Assembly (NCBI GenBank): GCA_020349865.1
Contig: CP070700.1
Span: 864,530 to 878,322 of the forward strand
Direction of reading: 5' to 3'
DNA from: Desulfobacteraceae bacterium
GTDB taxonomy: Bacteria; Desulfobacterota; DSM-4660; Desulfatiglandales; Desulfatiglandaceae
Length of the DNA: 13,793 bases
The notes under the pieces were generated by a model. The model was not told where the DNA came from, did no database searches, and worked only from the letters and a program-made list of their open reading frames with translations. Positions 6,989 to 12,615 of this stretch are shown here, piece after piece (positions within the stretch are counted from its first letter, which is position 1; each line of letters begins with the position of its first letter). Position numbers and translations under genes: made by a program.

Positions 6989-7234
6989 TCACATTTTTCT
7001 GCGGCTGATGCAGTCCCGAAGCATCGATCTTAATCGTTCCCGAATATCTGTTGGCATCTCCTCTTTCCCAGCCTCTTTGCATAACTGAATGCTTTTTCTT
7101 AAGGAATCAATACAATCCCGGCACTCAGGACAATCTTGCAGGTGCCGATCCATTTTTAGAAAAATCGCTTCATCCAGTTCGCCATCCAGATATTCGGATA
7201 TTCTTTCAAAGTATTTTGAGCAGTCCTTCCTCAT
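6989..7234 (-). CDS. Soluble zinc-finger (ZAS-type) anti-sigma factor
   Basis: An 81-aa protein with the anti-sigma zinc-binding pattern: C5, then H31-x3-C35-x2-C38 (His-Leu-Gln-Asp-Cys-Pro-Glu-Cys), plus C41. Tyr-Leu-Asp-Gly-Glu-Leu-Asp just before is typical of zf-HC2 proteins. There is no transmembrane helix, unlike many anti-sigma factors, so it should act in the cytoplasm, as redox-responsive ZAS proteins such as RsrA do. The start overlaps the ECF sigma stop by 4 bp (ATGA), the usual layout for sigma/anti-sigma pairs. It very probably holds the sigma factor inactive until thiol or zinc chemistry changes; the actual signal is unknown. Confidence 0.87.
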   Translation of the reverse strand: MRKDCSKYFERISEYLDGELDEAIFLKMDRHLQDCPECRDCIDSLRKSIQLCKEAGKEEMPTDIRERLRSMLRDCISRRKM

Positions 7235-7839
7235 TGGACCTTCCCATCACTATAATTCTTTGATATCTTTTCCCTTAGAAACAGGCGTGCACGGTGCAGT
7301 CTTGTCTTTACCGATTGTATAGATATTCCGAGGATTTCGGAGGTCTCTTCCGTGTTGAAGCCCTCAATATCTCTGAGATTAAACACCAGCTGGTATTTGT
7401 GAGGGAGAGATTGAATGGCAGCATCAATGATTTGTTTCAACTCAGCCCGCAAAACTTTGTCGGAAGGGTCATCAGACCAATCCGGGATCTCGTATCTGAC
7501 TGCAGAGCCTTCCTGATGAATAAAAGATTCCAGAGGTATTTCCTGATCCGGTTCATGCTTCTTCTTTCGCCGCTTCCTGAGACATGCCCTGGCCGCAATC
7601 TTGAAAAGCCAGTTTCTCAGCTTGGTCTCTTCCCGAAAGCTATTCAGGTATCTAAACGCATTCAAAAAGGTTTCTTGGGCAATATCCTCAGCATCCTGAA
7701 GTTGGGCGCACATCTTAAGCCCAAAGGAAAATATCTGGTTCTCATATCGCTCAACTATCTTCTCCATGGCATCCATGGAACCCGATTTAAATTCAGAAAT
7801 CAAGTGGTGATCTGTGGCGTCAGTAGCCATTTGGTTCAT
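7231..7839 (-). CDS. ECF-family RNA polymerase sigma factor
   Basis: A 202-aa protein with the two-domain ECF layout. Region 2 spans about residues 12-95, with Asp-Ala-Glu-Asp-Ile-Ala-Gln-Glu-Thr-Phe as the conserved core-binding/-10 segment, then Leu-Arg-Asn-Trp-Leu-Phe-Lys-Ile-Ala. A polar, basic and acidic linker covers about 88-125. Region 4 covers about 138-195, with a Leu-Pro-x-Lys-Tyr entry and a helix-turn-helix ending Ser-Val-Lys-Thr-Arg-Leu-His-Arg-Ala-Arg. Regions 1.1 and 3 are absent, as usual for ECF. A second Met nine bases downstream (7830) could be the true start. It begins 9 bp after the crp stop and overlaps the anti-sigma gene, so crp-sigma-antisigma is probably one transcript. 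Its target promoters cannot be told from this window. Confidence 0.94.
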   Translation of the reverse strand: MNQMATDATDHHLISEFKSGSMDAMEKIVERYENQIFSFGLKMCAQLQDAEDIAQETFLNAFRYLNSFREETKLRNWLFKIAARACLRKRRKKKHEPDQEIPLESFIHQEGSAVRYEIPDWSDDPSDKVLRAELKQIIDAAIQSLPHKYQLVFNLRDIEGFNTEETSEILGISIQSVKTRLHRARLFLREKISKNYSDGKVQ

Positions 7840-7848
7840 GTTAAATCT

Positions 7849-8547
7849 TTACCCTCTGTTCCCACCCATTCGGCCGTACTCTGCAAGTTCTTCCAATTTA
7901 TCGCGATTAAGAAGCTTGATAGTGCGCCCGTCCAATTCAATGAGATTCAGCTCTGTCATTCTGGCAAAAATTCGTGACAGTGTCTCCGGAATAGTACCAA
8001 GAAGGCTTGCAAGCTGTCCCTTGGAAATATATAAAGTAACAACATCTTCTTTACCTTGCTCATCAGCAAGATAGATCAGATATCCGGCTAAGCGGCCCGG
8101 AACTTCTTTTAAAGAAAGATTTTCTACCTGAACAGTAAACTCGCGAAGCCTCATCGAAAGGACAGCAAGCATATTCAACGCAAGGGATGGATTGGCGGTG
8201 AGGAGTTCAACAAATGCAGATCTTGGAAAAAACAGGACATGGCTCTTGGCAATGGCCTGTGCGTTTGCAGGATATGACCGACCCGCATAGACAGCAACCT
8301 GGCCGAACGGTTCCCCAGGTCCGTAAATGTGGAGAATCTGTTCTTTACCTTCTGATGAAACTTTAAAGATTTTTACAAGTCCCTCTACGACCACAAAAAA
8401 GCCGGTCCCGTCATCTCCATCCGAAAAAATGATTTCACCCTTATTAAAATGCCTGTCAACTGAAATGTTTTTGATTTCTCTCAGCTGGCTTTCAGGAAGG
8501 CCGCTAAAGCTTGGAACAGCTGAAATAATATCTATAAGTTTTTTCAT
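7849..8547 (-). CDS. Crp/Fnr-family transcription regulator with FNR-type recognition helix
   Basis: A 232-aa protein from ATG 8547, which has GAGGG about 4 bp upstream. A start at 8577 would add ten residues with no good ribosome-binding site. An N-terminal cyclic-nucleotide-binding-like beta barrel (about 10-125) carries Gly-Glu-Pro-Phe-Gly at 78-82. A long dimer helix (about 122-145) and a winged helix-turn-helix (about 172-215) follow. The recognition helix reads P187-E188-T-L-S191-R192, matching the E-x-x-S-R of FNR, which reads TTGAT-N4-ATCAA sites. There are no cysteines anywhere, so it cannot carry the FNR [4Fe-4S] cluster; heme, a nucleotide or another ligand is more likely, as in DNR-type nitrogen-oxide sensors. 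It heads the minus-strand operon with the sigma pair and lies divergently from the methyltransferase. Confidence 0.94.
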   Translation of the reverse strand: MKKLIDIISAVPSFSGLPESQLREIKNISVDRHFNKGEIIFSDGDDGTGFFVVVEGLVKIFKVSSEGKEQILHIYGPGEPFGQVAVYAGRSYPANAQAIAKSHVLFFPRSAFVELLTANPSLALNMLAVLSMRLREFTVQVENLSLKEVPGRLAGYLIYLADEQGKEDVVTLYISKGQLASLLGTIPETLSRIFARMTELNLIELDGRTIKLLNRDKLEELAEYGRMGGNRG

Positions 8548-8581
8548 GATTCCCTCAGTTATAAAGACAATTACCAATTTG

Positions 8582-8595
8582 TTGATCTAAGCCAA
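8582..8595. promoter_or_regulatory. Possible FNR-type half-conserved operator upstream of crp
   Basis: TTGAT (8582-8586), four bases, then GCCAA (8591-8595) matches the FNR consensus TTGAT-N4-ATCAA at eight of ten positions. It is about 35 bp upstream of the crp start codon, where autorepression would act. The second half-site is imperfect and such matches arise by chance, so the call is weak. Confidence 0.25.
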
Positions 8596-8659
8596 GGAGC
8601 AGCCCTTTGGAATATTATAAAGTTAACATATGCAAAAGAGAATTGGGAGGTAAAACTAC

Positions 8660-8697
8660 TACCCTGACTTATTGATAAGTTAAGCTTTTTAAGGGTA
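8660..8697. promoter_or_regulatory. Nested palindromes in the crp upstream region
   Basis: ACTTAT (8667-8672) and ATAAGT (8675-8680) form a perfect inverted repeat around TG. Outside it, TACCCT (8660-8665) and AGGGTA (8692-8697) form a second one. Both lie about 115-150 bp upstream of crp and on the far side from the methyltransferase start. They look like protein-binding palindromes more than a terminator. Confidence 0.4.
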
Positions 8698-8805
8698 AAA
8701 ATAAGGATAATGGCTGAGTTTACTTGTAACGAAAGAAATTGCTCACTTATTGCTTTGATTCGCACATACAGTGACGTATTTTGAAAAGGTAGATCGGAGT
8801 AAATG

Positions 8806-8960
8806 CTCGCTCGTCTCGGCTGAGCAGTTCGGCCTTGAGTCGTTCGACCTTGAGGCTCTCGACAGGCTCACTGCCGAAAGGCTCGTCGCAGGCAGCACTA
8901 TGTCTTGAGGCCTTCTACTGAGACGTGTCGACGAGCTCACGTCGAGTCGCTCGGCCGAAG
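8806..8960. repeat. Degenerate REP-like repeat block
   Basis: A GC-rich, TCG/CTC-dense stretch inside an AT-rich intergenic region. TCGACAGGCTCACTGCCGAA (8859-8878) resembles the widely scattered TTCGACAGGCTCA palindrome family. A diverged copy, TCGACGAGCTCACGTCGA, lies at 8928-8945 and has its own TCGAC/GTCGA arms. A direct repeat of period 15, TTCGGCCTTGAG (8828-8839) and TTCGACCTTGAG (8843-8854), precedes them. No protein-coding frame here is credible. It probably is a remnant or cluster of repetitive extragenic elements. Confidence 0.45.
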
Positions 8961-9016
8961 TTTAAATAAATTCGTCATCGCATTTATGAATCGATGGACT
9001 TAGCAGGAGGTTTTAA

Positions 9017-10042
9017 ATGCCTATTCCCGGAAATCTGCTCACCACTGCAATGGCCGTCATGCCCCACAGGGATGTGGACCGGGCCATTGAGACGGCCCTT
9101 TTCATGGATGTACCCTTCTGGCCCCAACTTCCATTCTACAGCTACTATGAAGACATGTATGTCCAGGCGTCAGAACATTTCCCAGGCATCCTGCTTGACA
9201 TGGAAAAACGCACCCTACGCTTCTCCATGGAAAAGTTCATCGGTGAATTTGAAGAGACTATGGCCCATTTTGATGAGCCGGAGTATTTTGACATCAGCGC
9301 TACCTATTCTGTCGTTTACGGCCGCTTTCTCGAACTGGACTTGTCCGATCGGCCGGCCATACGGGGCCAATTAGAAGGACCTATCAGCTTTGGGTTCAAT
9401 GTGGTGGATGAGAATGACCGCCCCATTCTTTTTGACGATACGGTGCGGCCATTCATGCTGGAGTTTATGGCCAAACGGGTAAACATTCAATTGACCAGGC
9501 TTAAAAAGCGTAATCCCAATGCCTTCATGTTTGTGGATGAACCAGGATTGCAGTTCCTTTTCAGCGCCATGGCGGGATATGGCGATGTGGCTGCCAGGGC
9601 TGATATGGAGGCATTTTTTGCAGTGATTGAGAGACCACGTGGGGTGCACCTGTGCGGCAACCCGGATTGGGACTTTCTTCTGGGATTAGACCTCGATATC
9701 CTCTCATTGGATGCCTACTCCAACGGAGAAGTGTTTGCATCCTATGCCGCATCCATTCGGAAGTTCTTAGACCGGGGAGGAGTTCTTGTATGGGGGATTG
9801 TGCCCACCAACTTTGAGCCTTTTGAAGAAGAGAACATGGATTCCTTAGAAAGACGACTTGAAGAGATATGGTCTGTTTTGCAAAAGAAAGGAATTGATCG
9901 GGAGTTTCTTTTGTCCCGCAGTCTGCTTTCTCCTGCCACATGTTGCCTTGTCAACCCGGATGGGGAAAAGACAGTTGAAGAAGCCTATAAAATGATCAAG
10001 CGACTGTCCGAAGGATTGAGGGAAAAAAATGAGCTATTATAA
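9017..10042 (+). CDS. UROD/MetE-superfamily methyltransferase (core-MetE-like)
   Basis: A 341-aa protein with AGGAGG (9005-9010) 6 bp before ATG, a very good start. It is a single TIM-barrel-sized protein. Features shared with cobalamin-independent methionine synthase catalytic domains are Met-Phe-Val-Asp-Glu-Pro-Gly-Leu (171-178, compare the DEPAL motif of MetE), Glu-Gly-Pro-Ile-Ser (120-124), a zinc-type H211-x-C213, and a late cysteine pair C309-C310 in Ser-Pro-Ala-Thr-Cys-Cys. It lacks the N-terminal duplicated domain of full MetE, so it resembles the short 'core' MetE or methylcobalamin:thiol methyltransferases. The likely chemistry is methyl transfer to a zinc-bound thiol (homocysteine or similar), perhaps from a corrinoid protein. 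It has no operon partner in the window: crp is divergent and the cytochromes are 310 bp away. Confidence 0.88.
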   Translation: MPIPGNLLTTAMAVMPHRDVDRAIETALFMDVPFWPQLPFYSYYEDMYVQASEHFPGILLDMEKRTLRFSMEKFIGEFEETMAHFDEPEYFDISATYSVVYGRFLELDLSDRPAIRGQLEGPISFGFNVVDENDRPILFDDTVRPFMLEFMAKRVNIQLTRLKKRNPNAFMFVDEPGLQFLFSAMAGYGDVAARADMEAFFAVIERPRGVHLCGNPDWDFLLGLDLDILSLDAYSNGEVFASYAASIRKFLDRGGVLVWGIVPTNFEPFEEENMDSLERRLEEIWSVLQKKGIDREFLLSRSLLSPATCCLVNPDGEKTVEEAYKMIKRLSEGLREKNELL

Positions 10043-10122
10043 TAGTATTGTACCCACGTTGCATATCATCGATATCAGATTGTATCATTTGATGAACCTA
10101 TCTGCAGCCTGTCGGAGCAAGA

Positions 10123-10194
10123 AACAGTTTAGTCCTTTGAAAAATTATCATTGAATTATCCGTTTTTGCACTATTTTCAAACAGCTAAACTGTT
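10123..10194. repeat. Perfect 10-bp inverted repeat with 52-bp spacer
   Basis: AACAGTTTAG (10123-10132) and CTAAACTGTT (10185-10194) are exact reverse complements. Their place upstream of the cytochrome operon, with a spacer of about five helical turns, would suit a DNA loop or paired operator half-sites. A chance match in AT-rich sequence is possible. Confidence 0.5.
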
Positions 10195-10217
10195 ACAATC
10201 TTTTAAATTAATTTTGG

Positions 10218-10247
10218 TTGACGCCTCAACTGGGTTTTGCGAATATT
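10218..10247 (+). promoter_or_regulatory. Possible sigma-70-type promoter of the cytochrome operon
   Basis: TTGACG (10218-10223) matches the -35 consensus at five of six bases. AATATT (10242-10247), 18 bp on, matches TATAAT at four of six. It lies about 105 bp before the NrfH-like start. The -35 overlaps TTGA-N4-TCAA (10218-10229), an inverted repeat similar to an FNR half-site pair but with spacing two bases too short. Confidence 0.25.
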
Positions 10248-10352
10248 TAGTTACTGTTGGATTTCAATGGAAAATACTCTTTAGAAGCTGAACAGTCGCC
10301 TCTATGATGAGGTAAACTTTCCCCTGAACACTTGTCTGCTTTGGGAGGGAAT

Positions 10353-10946
10353 ATGAAAGAATCAAAATATGCTTCTAACAGCACAAAGCCTACCTGGAAA
10401 AAGATCATAAAACCAGCAATTTATATTGTTGTTGGCATCATCCTATCTTTCCCCCTTTTCAGCATGTCTTACTTCACCATGGTACGCACCTCCACGCCCC
10501 AGTTCTGCGCATGGTGCCACGAAATCCAGTTTGCTTACAACACCTGGAAGACATCCACCCATGTGAACAATGCCCAGGGCTTTGTGGCGGATTGTATGGA
10601 CTGTCACCTGCCAGCCCCAGAGGACACCTTCAATTTTTTCTATGCCAAGACCGCACACGGCATTAAAGACATCATCGTGCATTTTACCCAGGATGAATAT
10701 GACCGCGAGAAAAACAGGCTTGCTGCCTATGCCTCTTTCAAAAATGAACAATGCCAGAAATGCCATCGCAATCTGTTGTATGTCCCTGAAAAACGGGGAG
10801 CAATGCTCGCACACAGGTCGGTAATATATGCACGGCTAGGCTATGAGAAGCAATGTGTAGATTGTCACAAAAACCTGGTGCATAATGCTCGGCAACTTTA
10901 TCAGTATAAGCAGTATCGAGACACCTATAGGGGTTTAGGACTTTAA
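10353..10946 (+). CDS. NapC/NrfH-family membrane tetraheme cytochrome c (quinol dehydrogenase)
   Basis: A 197-aa protein starting at ATG 10353 with GGGAGGG (10343-10349) just upstream. A TTG at 10332 is in frame but would place the ribosome-binding site inside the gene. One N-terminal transmembrane helix (about 20-40) anchors a periplasmic domain with four CxxCH heme motifs at 52-56, 81-85, 124-128 and 158-162. Length, single anchor and four hemes are those of NrfH/NapC proteins, which oxidise menaquinol and hand electrons to a periplasmic reductase. The partner is encoded 18 bp downstream: an HAO-type octaheme enzyme in place of the usual NrfA. The same pairing is described for HAO-like proteins of Campylobacterota. 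The family is clear; the partner assignment follows from the operon. Confidence 0.93.
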   Translation: MKESKYASNSTKPTWKKIIKPAIYIVVGIILSFPLFSMSYFTMVRTSTPQFCAWCHEIQFAYNTWKTSTHVNNAQGFVADCMDCHLPAPEDTFNFFYAKTAHGIKDIIVHFTQDEYDREKNRLAAYASFKNEQCQKCHRNLLYVPEKRGAMLAHRSVIYARLGYEKQCVDCHKNLVHNARQLYQYKQYRDTYRGLGL

Positions 10947-10964
10947 AGGAAAGGGGGAAGAAGG

Positions 10965-12368
10965 ATGAAAAGGGCACTAATTTATGCATGTCTGGTGCTG
11001 GGGATTATGGGCCTCGCAATGGCAGGCACTATCATTGCCGATGCCCAGACGGCCAGGAATCAGGCGAAGGAGAAAGAATTCCGGATTGAAAGAAGTATGC
11101 CCATAGGGGCTGTGGCATGCATTGAGTGCCACAAAAAAGAGAACCCGGGCATATTTGCCGACTGGGCTCGCAGCAGGCATGCTGCGGCGAATATCACCTG
11201 TCTCGACTGCCACAAGGCAGAGGAGTTTGACCCTGATGTGAGCAAGGAACATTACAAACAGTATGAGCGCTCCGATCAGAAATACGGGATCAAAGAATAT
11301 AAAGTCCCCATTTCGGCGGTCGTTTCTCCCAAGGATTGCTCTCGATGCCATCCGGACGAGGCCAAACAGTATAGCCTAAGCAAACACGCGAACACCTTAG
11401 AAATAGTCTGGAAGATAGATCCCTGGATGAACAAAGGAATGAACAGTGACAATGAGAGGACAACCGGTTGTCTTCATTGCCATGGAACAATAGTCAAGCT
11501 AAAGGATGGTAGATTGACGCCTGAAACCTGGCCCAGTGTGGGGGTGGGGCGAATCAACCCGGATGGGAGCCGTGGGGCCTGCACCAGTTGCCACACCAGG
11601 CACATGTTTTCGGTCATGGAGGCAAGAAAGCCGGAAGCCTGCGGTCAGTGCCATTTGGGACCAGATCATCCCCAGATAGAGATTTTTATGGAATCCAAGC
11701 ACGGTGATATTTACACGGCCCATGGTGACAAGTATAACTGGGATGCGGCCCCAGGGACATGGACCGCTGGCGTGGATTACAGGGCTCCCACCTGTGCAGG
11801 CTGTCATATGTCTGGCTCGGGGCCTGTCCTGACTACCCATGATGTTACGGAAAGACTCTCATGGGAGATCCAGGCGCCCTTAACGGTAAGGCCCCAGGAT
11901 TTTAAGCCCTTTCCGGCCAAGACCGACTGGCAGGTGGAGCGGGACAAAATGAAGGCTATCTGTTTGCAGTGCCACGCCAACCGATGGGTGGATAATCATT
12001 ACGCCCAGCTCGATAAGACAGTTGAAGAGTACAACGAAGTCTATTTTAAGCCCGCCAATAAGATGTTAGATGAACTCTATGAAAAAGGGCTCCTTGACAA
12101 AACAGGATTCTTTGATGAAAGACCGGAACTGGATTACTACTACCTCTGGCATCATGAAGGAAGAAGGGCAAGAATGGGTGTCGCCATGATGGCTCCGGAT
12201 TATGCGTGGTGGCATGGCTTTTATGACTGCAAGGAAAGATATAATGATTTTATGGAACTTTCCCGTGAGTTGATCAAACACAACAAGAAGGCCTACAAGG
12301 CCCCCGATTATCCCAACGCCACAGGCAATACAAAAAAACCACCGGAGGTCTTACCCAGAACTCAATAG
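10965..12368 (+). CDS. haoA: Octaheme cytochrome c of the hydroxylamine oxidoreductase (HAO) family
   Basis: A 467-aa protein with a Sec signal peptide (about 1-28) and eight CxxCH motifs at residues 52, 79, 125, 169, 206, 226, 277 and 333. The stretch Gly-Pro-Asp-His-Pro-Gln-Ile-Glu-Ile (232-240) with Ser-Lys-His-Gly (244-247) is the hallmark of the HAO family, as is the C-terminal Trp-His-His-Glu-Gly-Arg-Arg-Ala-Arg / Trp-Trp-His-Gly region (395-418). In this family the fourth heme (C169) is the catalytic one. In nitrifiers a C-terminal Tyr cross-links to it and favours oxidation; enzymes without it act as reductases. Tyr413 and Tyr420 are near the expected place, so this is undecided. Coupling to a NrfH-like quinol dehydrogenase favours a reductive role on nitrite or hydroxylamine. 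The protein is periplasmic, and its operon ends in a strong terminator. Confidence 0.95.
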   Translation: MKRALIYACLVLGIMGLAMAGTIIADAQTARNQAKEKEFRIERSMPIGAVACIECHKKENPGIFADWARSRHAAANITCLDCHKAEEFDPDVSKEHYKQYERSDQKYGIKEYKVPISAVVSPKDCSRCHPDEAKQYSLSKHANTLEIVWKIDPWMNKGMNSDNERTTGCLHCHGTIVKLKDGRLTPETWPSVGVGRINPDGSRGACTSCHTRHMFSVMEARKPEACGQCHLGPDHPQIEIFMESKHGDIYTAHGDKYNWDAAPGTWTAGVDYRAPTCAGCHMSGSGPVLTTHDVTERLSWEIQAPLTVRPQDFKPFPAKTDWQVERDKMKAICLQCHANRWVDNHYAQLDKTVEEYNEVYFKPANKMLDELYEKGLLDKTGFFDERPELDYYYLWHHEGRRARMGVAMMAPDYAWWHGFYDCKERYNDFMELSRELIKHNKKAYKAPDYPNATGNTKKPPEVLPRTQ

Positions 12369-12404
12369 ACCTACCCTCCATTATGTATTATACGTCTTTT
12401 CCCT

Positions 12405-12442
12405 AAAAACCCCCGCATCTTTTCAAGTAGCGGGGGTTTTTT
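12405..12442 (+). terminator. Strong Rho-independent terminator of the cytochrome operon
   Basis: AAAAACCCCCGC (12405-12416) pairs perfectly with GCGGGGGTTTTT (12430-12441) around a 13-nt loop, with TTTTTT following the GC stem. It lies 37 bp after the HAO stop. The A/T symmetry gives it potential in both directions. Confidence 0.92.
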
Positions 12443-12537
12443 ACCTGGATCACTTCCCGCATATTTGACGAAGAGTTGCAATTGGTCTTTGGGTTCGATA
12501 TCATGCGTAAGATTTAAGAAAAGAGGGGAAACAGAAC

Positions 12538-12615
12538 ATGGAGCTACTCCTCCAGGATGTGCTTTGCTCTCAATCATTACGTAATCGCAAAACAAAAAAG
12601 CATGAGGTTTTCTAA
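12538..12615 (+). CDS. Putative 25-codon leader ORF upstream of the molybdoenzyme gene
   Basis: ATG 12538 is preceded by GAGGGG (12523-12528) at 9-bp spacing. The frame runs 25 codons to TAA 12613-12615, which overlaps the downstream ATG as TAATG. The peptide is hydrophobic at the start (Glu-Leu-Leu-Leu), basic in the middle (Arg-Asn-Arg-Lys-Thr-Lys-Lys) and has one Cys. The overlap suggests translational coupling of the molybdoenzyme gene. It is too short to separate from chance by sequence alone, and no family is recognised. Confidence 0.35.
   Translation: MELLLQDVLCSQSLRNRKTKKHEVF

Larger units (their letters stand above)
10043..10352. other. Intergenic region upstream of the cytochrome operon
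   Basis: About 310 bp with no credible gene. It carries a spaced 10-bp inverted repeat (10123-10194) and a weak promoter-like pair near 10218-10247, listed separately. I see no terminator hairpin with a T-tract after the methyltransferase, so read-through into the cytochrome operon cannot be excluded. Confidence 0.5.

Noticed and set aside
7294..7977. 227-codon plus-strand frame over the sigma factor and crp
   Set aside because: Shadow of clearly identified minus-strand genes; it crosses their boundary and has no domain or ribosome-binding site.
8806..8960. CRISPR array
   Set aside because: The repeats are few, short, diverged and irregularly spaced; there are no equal-length unique spacers and no cas genes.
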